A stretch of 64,000 nucleotides of DNA. Origin: CALMEC01 sp964531025 (GTDB taxonomy: Bacteria > Actinomycetota > Thermoleophilia > Miltoncostaeales > Miltoncostaeaceae). Position numbers and translations under genes: made by a program. Below, in pieces: positions 36,968 through 45,547 of this stretch. The notes under the pieces were generated by a model that saw nothing but the letters and a program-made list of their open reading frames with translations, ran no database searches and was not told where the DNA came from. The stretch covers positions 62,001 to 126,000 of the forward strand of contig CAZHDY010000003.1 of NCBI GenBank assembly GCA_964531025.1, in the 5' to 3' direction. Position 1 is the first letter of the stretch. Every line of letters starts with the position of its first letter.

Positions 36968-38661
36968 CAGCCCGACGAGGGCGGCTCGTCGTCCCTGTCG
37001 CGCCTGAGCGACTTGAAGAGTTGCGTCACCGGGTTGCCACCGGACGAATCGCCCTTCTCCTCCGCGCGGGCGGGGACATCGTCGACATCAGCCGACGCGT
37101 CGTCGTCCTTCGCCTGAGGCTCGGGTTCCGGTGCCGGCTCGGGTTCGGGCTCCGGCTCGGGCTCACGTTCGGCCGGCTCCGAGAAGAGCCGTCCCTCGGG
37201 CTCCGGACGTTGGAGCAGTGTGGGCGGGTCCACGTCCCCGGCCTCACCGAAGAGCGCGGTCTCCGCCGGGTCGAGCTGCTGTTGCTCGTTCTGCGACTCG
37301 ATCCTCTCCTCGTCCGTGAGGGCGGTCAGATCCGGCGGCTCCGGTGGTTCGTCCGGAGTGCCGGGAGCCCCGACATCGGTGAACGAACTGCCGGCCGGCA
37401 CCGGCTCGGAGGATGGCGGCGGCTCCGGTGGCGCCGAGGTCGGCTGCGACGCAGGAGCCGAGGGCGCGATGGGCGGAAAGATCGGTGCACTTGACGGCGC
37501 GTTCGTGGACACCGACTCGACCGGGGCGATGCGCGGCCGTTCGGGTGCGGAGGGACGCTCCTCGACGGCCGGACGCGCCTGCGCGGTGCGTCGTCCCGAG
37601 AAACCCGCGGCGACGACGGTGACCCAGACCTTGCCCTCGAGCTCAGGATCGACCGTCGCACCGAAGATGATGTTGGCGTCCGGGTCGGCGGCGTCCGAGA
37701 CGACCTTGGCCGCCCGGCTGATCTCGGCCAGTGAGAGGTCCGGTCCACCGGTGATACCCAGGAGGATTCCGCGCGCACCGTCGATCGGCGTCTCGAGGAG
37801 GGGCGAGTTGATGGCCGCCATGGCCGCGTCCTCCGCCCGGTTCCCACCGGTCGCGTACCCGATGCCGAGGAGGGCGGTACCGGCACCGCGGACGACCGTC
37901 CGAACGTCGGCGAAGTCGAGGTTGATGAGACCCGGAAGGGTGATCAGGTCGGTGATCCCCTGCACGCCCTGCCGGAGGAGGTCGTCACAGACCCGGAAGG
38001 CATCCACCATCGAGACGCCGCGCTCCAGCACGGCGAGGAGACGGTCATTGGGTACCACGATGATCGTGTCGGCCTGTTCACGCAGGAGCTCGATGCCGCG
38101 GTCGGCCATCGATCCGCGCCGGGAGCCCTCGAAGCCGAACGGCCGGGTGACCACGGCGATGGTGAGGGCGCCCATCTCACGGGCGAGCTTGGCGACCACG
38201 GGTGCGCCACCCGTGCCGGTGCCCCCTCCCTCACCGGTCGCGATGAACACGAGGTCGGCGCCGCGGAGTGCGCGACGAAGCTGCTCCTCGCTCTCGCGGA
38301 GTGCCTGTTCACCCAGAGCGGCATCGCCACCCGTGCCGCGGCCACGGGTCAGCTCGATGCCCACCGGGATCCGGATGTCCGCATCGGTCGCGTCGAGCGA
38401 CTGCCGGTCCGTGTTGACGGCGATGAACTCGACGCCGCGGATACCCGCCTCGATCATGCGGTTGATGGCGTTGACACCGGCTCCACCGACGCCGACGCAC
38501 TTGATGACGGCGAGGTAGTTGGACCGCTCGCCGAACCCGGGCGTCTCACGGCCCCAGGCCGGCGGCTCGGCCTCGGGGGCCGGCCGTTCCGTCTCGTGAT
38601 CGGTCGGGCGGAACAGGTCGCTGAGCGGCCCCTCCCGCATGCTCGATTTCTTCTCGCTCAT
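36967..38661 (-). CDS. ftsZ: Cell division protein FtsZ with long acidic tail
   Basis: 564 aa. The GTPase core (about 51-355) has GGAGVNAINRM, NTDRQSL, the tubulin loop GEGGGTGTGGAPVVA as in actinobacterial FtsZ, and the T7 synergy loop NLDFADVR. An extra 45-residue N-terminal arm and a 200-residue Pro/Glu/Asp-rich linker are unusual; total length is well over the common 380-420. The C-terminal peptide TQLFKSLRRDRDD is not the usual D-x-P-x-F/L-L-R-R docking motif. It is not in a dcw cluster: ATGA coupling to parA upstream and TGATG to ggt downstream. Forms the division ring. Confidence 0.93.
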   Translation of the reverse strand: MSEKKSSMREGPLSDLFRPTDHETERPAPEAEPPAWGRETPGFGERSNYLAVIKCVGVGGAGVNAINRMIEAGIRGVEFIAVNTDRQSLDATDADIRIPVGIELTRGRGTGGDAALGEQALRESEEQLRRALRGADLVFIATGEGGGTGTGGAPVVAKLAREMGALTIAVVTRPFGFEGSRRGSMADRGIELLREQADTIIVVPNDRLLAVLERGVSMVDAFRVCDDLLRQGVQGITDLITLPGLINLDFADVRTVVRGAGTALLGIGYATGGNRAEDAAMAAINSPLLETPIDGARGILLGITGGPDLSLAEISRAAKVVSDAADPDANIIFGATVDPELEGKVWVTVVAAGFSGRRTAQARPAVEERPSAPERPRIAPVESVSTNAPSSAPIFPPIAPSAPASQPTSAPPEPPPSSEPVPAGSSFTDVGAPGTPDEPPEPPDLTALTDEERIESQNEQQQLDPAETALFGEAGDVDPPTLLQRPEPEGRLFSEPAEREPEPEPEPEPAPEPEPQAKDDDASADVDDVPARAEEKGDSSGGNPVTQLFKSLRRDRDDEPPSSG

Positions 38662-39446
38662 GCTGCCCTCATCACCTCGTTGCGCGGGTCACGCGCGAGG
38701 ACCTCGTCGGCCAGTCGGCGGTACCAGCGCGATGCCTGGCTCTGACGATCGTAGGCGATAACGCTCTTTCCCGAAACCGGGGCCTCCGCGAACTTGATGG
38801 TCTTCCCGATTCGCGTCTGGAAGACGATATCCCCGAACCCCTCCTCGAGCAGCATGACCGCCTCGCGCCCGTGGACGGTCCGGCCGTCGTACATGGTCGG
38901 GATGATGCCGGCGATCTCGACGCGCGGATTCAGATGCTCGCGGATCTGTGCGAGCGTCTGCTGGAGCAGCCCCAGACCGCGCAGGGAGAGGTACTCGCAC
39001 TGCACGGGGACGATGACGCCATCGGCGGCGACCATCGCGTTGACGGTGAGGAGCCCGAGCGACGGCGGCGTGTCGACCAGGATGTAGTCGTAGAGGTCCA
39101 GGAACGGCTTGACGGCACGTTCAAGTTGACGTTCGCGGCCGATCATCGCCGAGAGTGCGAGTTCCGCACCCGCGAGCTCGATCCCCGCCGGCGCGATGTC
39201 GATCTCACGGGCCTCGATGATCTCGGAGAGCGATGTTCCGCGGACGAGCACGTCGTACATGGTCGTCTGAAGGGTGTCGACCGCGATCCCCTGGCTCATC
39301 GAGAGGTTGCTCTGCGGATCGAGGTCGAGCGCGAGAACCCGCGCCCCACGCTCCTTCAGGGCGACGCCCAGGTTGAGCGTGGTCGTCGTCTTCGCGACGC
39401 CCCCCTTTTGATTTGCGAGCACCAGCACACGTGCCGGTCGAGACAT
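38658..39446 (-). CDS. ParA/Soj/MinD-family ATPase
   Basis: 262 aa from ATG 39446, preceded by AGGGG. Deviant Walker A NQKGGVAKTTTTLNL, switch segment LDLDPQSNLS, Walker B YILVDTPPSLG; no N-terminal HTH, as in chromosomal Soj/ParA. Such ATPases segregate DNA with ParB or position other cargo on the nucleoid. No parB adjoins it; instead its stop overlaps ftsZ by 4 nt, so a MipZ-like or division-site role is a real alternative to chromosome segregation. The gene follows the cupin by 74 bp. Confidence 0.88.
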   Translation of the reverse strand: MSRPARVLVLANQKGGVAKTTTTLNLGVALKERGARVLALDLDPQSNLSMSQGIAVDTLQTTMYDVLVRGTSLSEIIEAREIDIAPAGIELAGAELALSAMIGRERQLERAVKPFLDLYDYILVDTPPSLGLLTVNAMVAADGVIVPVQCEYLSLRGLGLLQQTLAQIREHLNPRVEIAGIIPTMYDGRTVHGREAVMLLEEGFGDIVFQTRIGKTIKFAEAPVSGKSVIAYDRQSQASRWYRRLADEVLARDPRNEVMRAA

Positions 39447-39520
39447 GGACGCACCCCTGGCGAGAGTTTGGCGTCTGCGAATTCTACGGCGGCGGGAGGA
39501 TTCCTTCCCTCGTGTCCCCG

Positions 39521-39868
39521 TCACCCCAGCGTGAGCGGCGGCCTTCGGCGGTGCGCACTCAGATAGCGGATGCCGTCGGCGCCGGCACGGATGACACGCT
39601 CGGTTCCGCGCGGGATGACCAGGCACTGGTCGGCGGAGACCTCGATGTCGTCACCGTCGACGGTGATGGTCCCCCCGCCGTCCAGAACGACGATGAGGAC
39701 GTCACGCTCGCCGTTGGTGTGCGCGTCGACCCCCTCGCCAGCCGGCCATCTCACCAGGTTGACGTTGAGGTCCTCGGTGGCGAGCCCCCAGAGGACGGCG
39801 CGCCCCCCGGTATCGGCCGTGGAGTGGACCTCGGGTCGTACGGGCGGGGTGCCGGTCTCGTTGCTCAC
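39521..39868 (-). CDS. Small cupin-domain protein
   Basis: 115 aa single cupin barrel: VRWPAGEGVDAHTNGERDVL (metal-ligand region with His, Glu) and CLVIPRGTERVIRAG. Small cupins bind metal or small ligands and act as sensors or dioxygenase-like enzymes. It overlaps the response regulator stop by 4 nt, so it is translated with the two-component system and could be its modulator or output. Ligand unknown. Confidence 0.85.
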   Translation of the reverse strand: MSNETGTPPVRPEVHSTADTGGRAVLWGLATEDLNVNLVRWPAGEGVDAHTNGERDVLIVVLDGGGTITVDGDDIEVSADQCLVIPRGTERVIRAGADGIRYLSAHRRRPPLTLG

Positions 39869-40530
39869 TCGGGCGGGAGCTCCAGACGACGCTGCCCGGC
39901 CCAGGCGGCCGCCTGCGAGCGACGCTGGAACCCGAGCTTGCGCAGAAGCTGGCTGACGTGGTTGCGCACCGTCTTCTCGGACAGGTGGAGCACGTCACCG
40001 ATCGCGCGGTTGGTGTACCCCTCGGCGATGAGCGTCAGCATGCGGCGCTCGCGGTCCGTGAGGCCGGCTAGCTCGGCCTCGGCCTGTTTGGCCGACAGCT
40101 CGCGGAACTGGTTGAGGAGCGCACCGGCGGCGCGCGGGTCCAGGGAGGAGGCACCCTCAGCGGCCTCCCGGATGGCCCGGGTGAGCTGGTCCGAGTCGGC
40201 CTGCTTCAGCAGATAGCCGTTCGCACCCGCCATAACCGCTCCGACGATGGCCTCCTCGTCCGAGTACGAGGTGAGCATCACGACGCGGATGTCCGGGTGG
40301 GATTTCTTGATCTCACGGCAGGCGTCAACCCCGCTTCCGTCGGGGAGCCGCACATCCATGAGCACCACGTCGGGACGTGCCTGATCGGCAGCGGAGATGG
40401 CCTCGGCGACGGTGCCCGCCTCCCCGACCACGCGAAAACCGCTCGTATGGGCGAGAAGGGACCGCAGGCCGATGCGGACGACCGCGTGATCGTCCACGAC
40501 CAAGACCCTGATGATGTCCGTTGCGCTCAC
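39865..40530 (-). CDS. NarL/LuxR-type response regulator
   Basis: 221 aa. Receiver domain (about 8-125) with acidic pair VDDH, phospho-acceptor Asp in VVLMDVRLPDGSG and the conserved Lys in GYLLKQAD; LuxR HTH (about 155-210: LTDRERRMLTLIAEGYTNRAIG, HLSEKTVRNHVSQLL). Partner of the adjacent kinase, to whose stop it is fused by a 4-nt overlap. Resembles the DevR/DegU group. The target promoters are not evident; the downstream cupin is coupled to it. Confidence 0.93.
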   Translation of the reverse strand: MSATDIIRVLVVDDHAVVRIGLRSLLAHTSGFRVVGEAGTVAEAISAADQARPDVVLMDVRLPDGSGVDACREIKKSHPDIRVVMLTSYSDEEAIVGAVMAGANGYLLKQADSDQLTRAIREAAEGASSLDPRAAGALLNQFRELSAKQAEAELAGLTDRERRMLTLIAEGYTNRAIGDVLHLSEKTVRNHVSQLLRKLGFQRRSQAAAWAGQRRLELPPE

Positions 40531-41963
40531 CTGACAACCTCCTGGTCCGGCGATTCGAATTCCTCGGGTGCGTCGAAGTCGAGTGGGATCTCCAGTGCCA
40601 CCCGTGTACCTGTGGGACCTGCGCGACCGATGACCGCACGTCCTCCGAGCCGTCGAGCTCGTTCCTGCATGTTACGGAGCCCTTCGCCCGAGTGACGGGG
40701 TTCGGCGGGAATGCCGTACCCGTCGTCCACGATGACGAGGTCCAGTTCGTCCGGTGCGAAGCGGATCTCGACGCTGATCTCCTTCGCCTGGCCGTGCCGC
40801 GCGGCATTGGAGAGCGCCTCCCGCAGAACCTGTTCCAGGTGGTGGTTCACCTCGGCCGGTAACTCGCCGGACTCGTTGAGACCGCTGACGGCGCACCGGA
40901 CGGAGACCCCGGTCGTGTCCTCGAACGTCCGGGCCACATCCTGGAGGCTCGCCGCCAGGAGCATGGGACCGCTCTCGGTCTGGCGGAGGTCGGAGATGTA
41001 CTCGCGGATACCGCCGATGGTCTCGTTCAGCCCCTCGATGACCTCGCGCACCTCCTCGCGGATGCTGTCGCACGCGCGCATCGAGACCGACTCGAGGTGA
41101 AGGCCTGCGGCGTAAAGCGACTGGATGGTCCCGTCGTGAAGATCACGGCCGAAGCGCTCACGCTCCTCGGCGACCGCGCGGGCGCGATCGATGGCCTCCA
41201 GCTGCTCCTTCTCCTCGACGTTGAAGATCTCGAGCAGCCGGATGGCGAAGACACACAGGGCAAGGCCGATGATCCCGCGCAGCACAGCGATGTTGATGGC
41301 CGAGCTGGTCAGACGCTCCCCGTCGGACGCCACGTCGGTGGGATCCCAGAACGGACCTCCCACCAGGGGTAGGGCGACGATGCCGTATGCCACGATGGCC
41401 ACGGCCATGGCGGCCGCGAATCGCCGGATACCCGAGAAGCCGGCGTCTCCCAGTTCGCGCCGCTGGCGCCACATGCCCCAGGCGGCGGCCGCAACCGCGG
41501 GGATCATGAGCACGATCCGGCCGAGCGACTCGACGGATTGCTCCCACTGAACTGGGGTCCAGTCTCCGGCCAGCGCCAACAGCGTGACGACGACGACCAC
41601 GGCCAGGACGACGCCCGCGCTCGCGGCACGCCAGATGAGCTTGGATCGCCGTGAATCGACGAGGAGACGCACACCGAACTGGAACAGGAAGAAGAAGGCG
41701 GTGACCTGGAGCAGCCCGCGGACCACGAGCAATACGTCGATGATCCCCTCACGGACGTAACGCTCCTGGATCGGGATGAAGACGTGGCCCCACGCGGCGA
41801 GGGCCTCCGCGACGGCGAACGCGGCGAGCCAGCCGAGCGACTGGGTCAACCGCAGCCGGGTCGAACGACGTCGCTGCAGCCAGACCGCGAACCCGAGCGC
41901 CATGAACACGAGCCCCTGCGCGAACAGGATGATGCTCTCGTTCTCCTTGATGAACCGCGTCAT
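40527..41963 (-). CDS. Membrane sensor histidine kinase (HisKA_3, NarX/DegS type)
   Basis: 478 aa from ATG 41963. About six hydrophobic helices (residues 8-260), a coiled linker, then the HisKA_3 phospho-acceptor in RFGRDLHDGTIQSLYAAGL and an HATPase_c domain (NAARHGQAKEISV N-box, VDDGYGIP, GLRNMQERARRLGG). Signals probably through its membrane region because no large extracellular domain is seen. First gene of kinase-regulator-cupin, all joined by 4-nt overlaps. Two hairpins separate it from htpX upstream. Confidence 0.92.
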   Translation of the reverse strand: MTRFIKENESIILFAQGLVFMALGFAVWLQRRRSTRLRLTQSLGWLAAFAVAEALAAWGHVFIPIQERYVREGIIDVLLVVRGLLQVTAFFFLFQFGVRLLVDSRRSKLIWRAASAGVVLAVVVVVTLLALAGDWTPVQWEQSVESLGRIVLMIPAVAAAAWGMWRQRRELGDAGFSGIRRFAAAMAVAIVAYGIVALPLVGGPFWDPTDVASDGERLTSSAINIAVLRGIIGLALCVFAIRLLEIFNVEEKEQLEAIDRARAVAEERERFGRDLHDGTIQSLYAAGLHLESVSMRACDSIREEVREVIEGLNETIGGIREYISDLRQTESGPMLLAASLQDVARTFEDTTGVSVRCAVSGLNESGELPAEVNHHLEQVLREALSNAARHGQAKEISVEIRFAPDELDLVIVDDGYGIPAEPRHSGEGLRNMQERARRLGGRAVIGRAGPTGTRVALEIPLDFDAPEEFESPDQEVVR

Positions 41964-42056
41964 GACAGAGCGCAGCGATCGCAGGTCACCGCGCCGGGCT
42001 GCGCCACGGTGGAACGACGTGTCGGAGGTTCCGGGAGTGCCATTGCCGGGACAGTA

Positions 42057-42095
42057 GCGGGATGCCCGACGTCCCCGGTGCGCCGGGCATCCCGC
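42057..42095 (-). terminator. 12-bp-stem hairpin between htpX and the kinase gene
   Basis: Perfect stem 42057-42068 / 42084-42095 with a 15-nt loop. It lies 94 bp before the kinase start, so it could be a distal terminator of htpX or a leader structure of the kinase mRNA. Confidence 0.5.
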
Positions 42096-42159
42096 CTGCA
42101 CCACCCCCGCGGTCGTCGTGGCACGCCCGGCCCCGGCTCACGCAGGACACCCGAAATGG

Positions 42160-42185
42160 CGACGGCCTCCCGAGGGAGGCCGTCG
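42160..42185 (-). terminator. Terminator hairpin of htpX
   Basis: GACGGCCTCC-CGAG-GGAGGCCGTC with one extra flanking C-G pair, 36 bp past the htpX stop. On the minus strand it is followed by GCCATTTCGGG, a weak T-tract. Confidence 0.65.
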
Positions 42186-42221
42186 TTCACCGAACGAACC
42201 ATGGTGACCCGCTCGAGGTCC

Positions 42222-43124
42222 TCAGGCGAAGACGCCGTCCGCACGAAGAGCGAAGGATCCGGACATCTCACGCAGGCGACGCACACGCTCCTGCGTGGGC
42301 GGGTGACTGGAGAAAAGGCTCGACATGCCGCGCCCCTTGAGCGCGGACAGCGGGTTCACGATGTAGAGCGGAGCGGCGGCCGGGTTGGTCTGCATCGGCA
42401 CGGCGTTCGCACCGCGCTCCAGCGTTTCGAGCGCATCCGCCAGCGCGTTTCCGTCGTGAAGGAATCCGGCTCCCGTGGCGTCGGCCTGGAACTCCCGCTG
42501 GCGGGAGATCGCCATCTGGATGATGGCCGCCGCGAGCGGAGCCAGGATGATCGTCGCGATCGCGCCGACGATGCCCAGCGGATTGTCGCGATTGTCACCC
42601 CCGAACAGCATCGAGAACTGGAGGAAGTTGGCGATACCGGAGATGACACCGGCGATCATTGCCGCCATGCTCGCGATGAGGATGTCCCGGTTCTTGATGT
42701 GGGCCATCTCGTGGGCGAGCACACCCTCGAGTTCACGTGGCGACAGCGCGTGCATGATGCCCTCGGTGCAGGCGATGGCCGCGTTCTTCGGGTTGCGGCC
42801 CGTCGCGAACGCGTTGGGCTGGGGAGACGGGGTGATGTAGACCTTCGGCTTCGGAACCCCGGCACGCTGCGCGATGCTGGCCACCATGTGGTGGAGCTCG
42901 GGCGCCTCGGCCTCGCTGACCTCGCGTGCCTTGCTCATCTTCAGCGCCATCGGTGCGCTGAACCAGAACATGGCCAGGTTCATGACCACTGCAAAGCCGG
43001 CGAAGAAGATCATGCCGCTGGCACCGCCGACGAACTGACCGATCACCACCAAGAGCGCGGTGAGCGCCGCCATCAGCACGAAGGTCTTCATTCCATTGTG
43101 GCCTTTGCGGCCGGTGGGGTTCAT
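42222..43124 (-). CDS. htpX: Zinc metalloprotease HtpX
   Basis: 300 aa from ATG 43124. Four hydrophobic segments anchor it in the membrane; the M48 active site is LAHEMAHIKNRD (HExxH) with the third ligand Glu in REFQADATGAGFL. HtpX degrades damaged membrane proteins with FtsH. An in-frame ATG at 43145 (MRKGSD) is an alternative. It is divergent from the lipoprotein gene with 127 bp between starts, and followed by a terminator hairpin. Confidence 0.95.
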   Translation of the reverse strand: MNPTGRKGHNGMKTFVLMAALTALLVVIGQFVGGASGMIFFAGFAVVMNLAMFWFSAPMALKMSKAREVSEAEAPELHHMVASIAQRAGVPKPKVYITPSPQPNAFATGRNPKNAAIACTEGIMHALSPRELEGVLAHEMAHIKNRDILIASMAAMIAGVISGIANFLQFSMLFGGDNRDNPLGIVGAIATIILAPLAAAIIQMAISRQREFQADATGAGFLHDGNALADALETLERGANAVPMQTNPAAAPLYIVNPLSALKGRGMSSLFSSHPPTQERVRRLREMSGSFALRADGVFA

Positions 43125-43251
43125 TCGGTCCGATCCCTTTCTCATCGGAGAGACTGCAGCTTTTGTGGGAGAAGTGTAACGCCGCCCGGTGGGTGACGCA
43201 TGTCCGCCGGGTTGTCGATCTGTTAACCGGTCACTCGCTACCCTTCTCCGG

Positions 43252-43827
43252 GTGAGATCCGGCTTCGCCATCCTCCTCGTCGGCGCCATCCTCCTCATGA
43301 CGGGATGCGGACGCGAGCCGACGTACAAGACCGACTCGCTGGATCTCGTCCGACTCCTGCACATCCTTCCGACGCAGAGCGAGTTCACGTTCACGGACTC
43401 GGCCACCGAGGCCGACCTGGACACCCTCGCCGGGCTCTACGCACCGGGGGACGACGCTACCGCGGTCCGCAAGCAGTACGAGAGCCTCGGGTTCCGGAAC
43501 GCGGCCATCCGGCGCTGGGAGGGACCGGACGGGGCGAAGATGACCGTCGCACTGTCGCGTTGGCGTGACCGGATGGTCGCGGTGAACACCGGCGGCGGTG
43601 TGGCCGAGGTCGTGCCCATCCAGAACGGTGCCGTACCGTGGACTCCCGACGAGCTGCGTGGATCGCGCGGGGCGCGCACGACGGGGAACCCGCCTCGCTA
43701 CTCGCTGAGCTACGCGGTCGAGAACGTGGGCGTCTACGTGGAGACATCCGGGCCCGTGAGCGAGCGCACCGTCGTCCGGACGATGCAGCTCGTCGCCGAG
43801 CCACTGAGGCAGGCGCGCGACTCCTAG
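43252..43827 (+). CDS. Hypothetical lipoprotein
   Basis: 191 aa from GTG 43252. A short leader, FAILLVGAILLMTGC, ends in a lipobox Cys, so it is exported and lipid-anchored. The mature part is mixed alpha/beta (TEADLDTLAGLYAPGDDATA, GFRNAAIRRWEGPDGAKMTV) and recognises no family I know. Followed by two hairpins. Only its position next to htpX is suggestive of envelope context. Confidence 0.7.
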   Translation: MRSGFAILLVGAILLMTGCGREPTYKTDSLDLVRLLHILPTQSEFTFTDSATEADLDTLAGLYAPGDDATAVRKQYESLGFRNAAIRRWEGPDGAKMTVALSRWRDRMVAVNTGGGVAEVVPIQNGAVPWTPDELRGSRGARTTGNPPRYSLSYAVENVGVYVETSGPVSERTVVRTMQLVAEPLRQARDS

Positions 43828-43836
43828 ATGAGTAGT

Positions 43837-43900
43837 GCCGCGGAAATCGCGGCGTGGTTCGTGCCCCCGGCGGCGCGGATGCGCCACCGGGGGCACGAAC
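43837..43900 (+). terminator. Tandem hairpins after the lipoprotein gene
   Basis: First GCCGCG-GAAAT-CGCGGC (43837-43853), then a 14-bp perfect stem (43857-43870 / 43887-43900) whose loop itself contains GGCGC...GCGCC. Together a strong tandem terminator 10 bp after the stop. Confidence 0.75.
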
Positions 43901-44115
43901 AGGCGAACCAGCATGCCCTTCGACGCCCGGCGACGCCCCGCATCCACCGGTGGCGCGCCCCACATCCACTCTTCCGTGGCACCACTCATCTCGGATCGGC
44001 GGTGGAGCCGAGACCACTGGCCGACCCGGCCGACTACCCGGCATGCGCTTCACCCTGCCGTTGATCCTCGGAAGCGCTCGTCCGGATCACAGGCCGACTT
44101 GTAGTCTCCTCGGGA

Positions 44116-45444
44116 ATGGGTGAGCTTCAGCGCACGTATCGCGGAAAGGCCGAGCTGGAGCGGGAGCGCGAGGAGCGTCCGTACCCCACCGCGCTGCCCG
44201 TCGAGCGCGCCGTGGTCGTGGCCTCGATGGACTGCTCCGACGACGAGCGTGAGGATCGCCTGGAGGAGTTCACCGAGCTTCTGCGGACGGCGGGCGCGGA
44301 GGTCGTCGAGACCGTCGTGCAGAGGCGAGAGGCCCCGCATCCCCGGACCTTCCTCGGCAAGGGGCGCTTCGAGGACCTCATGGCGCTGGTGAAGCGGACG
44401 AAGCCGAACCTGGTGGCGGTGGAGGGCGAGCTCTCGGCCAGCCAGCAGCGCATCCTGGAGGACCGGCTGAACAAGCGCGTGGTCGCGCGCACGGGCCTCA
44501 TCCTCGACATCTTCGCCCTCCACGCCCACACGGCCGAGGGCAAGCTGCAGGTGGAGCTGGCACAGCTGGAATACAACTACGCCCGCCAGGAGGGGCTCTG
44601 GCAGCACCTCGAGCGCCTGGGCGGTGGCGTCGGCACGCGTGGACCGGGTGAGACGCAGCTCGAATCCGACCGCCGCATGCTCCGATCGCGCATGGCGAAG
44701 CTGCGGCAACGCCTACGTGACCTGGAGAGGTCGCGGTCGGTCATGCGGGAGAACCGCCTGGCCTCCCCGGTCCCGCGGGTGGCACTCACCGGGTACACGA
44801 ACGCCGGCAAGTCCAGCCTGATGAACGCGCTCACGGACGCCGACGTCAACGTGAACGACGCCCTGTTCGAGACGCTCGACCCGACGACGCGCACGTTCGA
44901 GATCGAGGGCGGCGCGTTCATCCTGTCCGACACCGTGGGGTTCATCCGCGACCTGCCGCACGAGCTGGTCGAGGCCTTCCGGTCGACGCTCGACGAGGCA
45001 CGCGACGCGAACCTCATCCTCCATGTGGCCGACGCCAGCCAGCCGGACGACCGCCGCGAGGCCCGCGCCCAGGCCGTCGACACCGTCCTCGACGAGATCG
45101 GCGCGACCGAGGTCCCGCGCATCCTCGTGCTGAACAAGATCGACCGCGTCCCGGACGACGAGCGCGATGCACTTCGGCATCGCCTTCCCGACGCCGTTCA
45201 GGTATCGGCCCATACCGGGGAGGGACTCGACGACCTGCGTACGGCGCTGGCGACGTTCGGTCGTTCTCTCCTCACCCGCATCGACGTCGTGATCCCCTAC
45301 ACGCAGGGCGGGCTCGTCTCGTCGATCTTCGACGTGGGACGCGACATCACCCAGGAGGCCGGTGAGGACGGAACCCGCATCCGGGCGCTCGTCCCGCCCA
45401 GCCACGCGCAGCGCATCCGCTCCGCCCTCCTGGACCGGGGCTGA
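44116..45444 (+). CDS. hflX: GTPase HflX (ribosome-splitting factor)
   Basis: 442 aa. HflX N-terminal domain (FLGKGRFEDLMALV, ILDIFALHAHTAEGKLQVEL), Gly-rich linker region GGGVGTRGPGETQLESDRR, then G1 GYTNAGKSS, G3 DTVGF, G4 NKID, G5 SAHTGEG. Splits stalled ribosomes, notably under stress. The start ATG 44116 gives the normal length. Convergent with the L,D-transpeptidase, with a shared bidirectional terminator. Confidence 0.96.
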   Translation: MGELQRTYRGKAELEREREERPYPTALPVERAVVVASMDCSDDEREDRLEEFTELLRTAGAEVVETVVQRREAPHPRTFLGKGRFEDLMALVKRTKPNLVAVEGELSASQQRILEDRLNKRVVARTGLILDIFALHAHTAEGKLQVELAQLEYNYARQEGLWQHLERLGGGVGTRGPGETQLESDRRMLRSRMAKLRQRLRDLERSRSVMRENRLASPVPRVALTGYTNAGKSSLMNALTDADVNVNDALFETLDPTTRTFEIEGGAFILSDTVGFIRDLPHELVEAFRSTLDEARDANLILHVADASQPDDRREARAQAVDTVLDEIGATEVPRILVLNKIDRVPDDERDALRHRLPDAVQVSAHTGEGLDDLRTALATFGRSLLTRIDVVIPYTQGGLVSSIFDVGRDITQEAGEDGTRIRALVPPSHAQRIRSALLDRG

Positions 45445-45473
45445 CGAGGCTCCACCCGGGAGCCGAGAACGAG

Positions 45474-45505
45474 AGCGGGCCCGACGCCGTTGCGTCGGGC
45501 CCGCT
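45474..45505. terminator. Bidirectional terminator between hflX and the L,D-transpeptidase gene
   Basis: A 14-bp perfect stem with CGTT loop, followed on the plus strand by TCTCAATCGG. It serves the convergent genes on both sides. Confidence 0.8.
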
Positions 45506-45547
45506 TCTCAATCGGTCGGGCGGTCGCGGTGCGCGCCCGCACGTCGA

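Noticed and set aside
38180..38220. Glu in the FtsZ tubulin loop (GEGGGTGTGGAP) taken as a sign of a divergent FtsZ
   Set aside because: Actinobacterial FtsZ proteins, including mycobacterial ones, carry the same loop, so this residue is normal; only the tail, arm and gene context are unusual.
43828..44123. Short rightward frames of 78-89 codons between the lipoprotein gene and hflX
   Set aside because: They run through the tandem hairpins, overlap each other in different frames and have no recognisable product.
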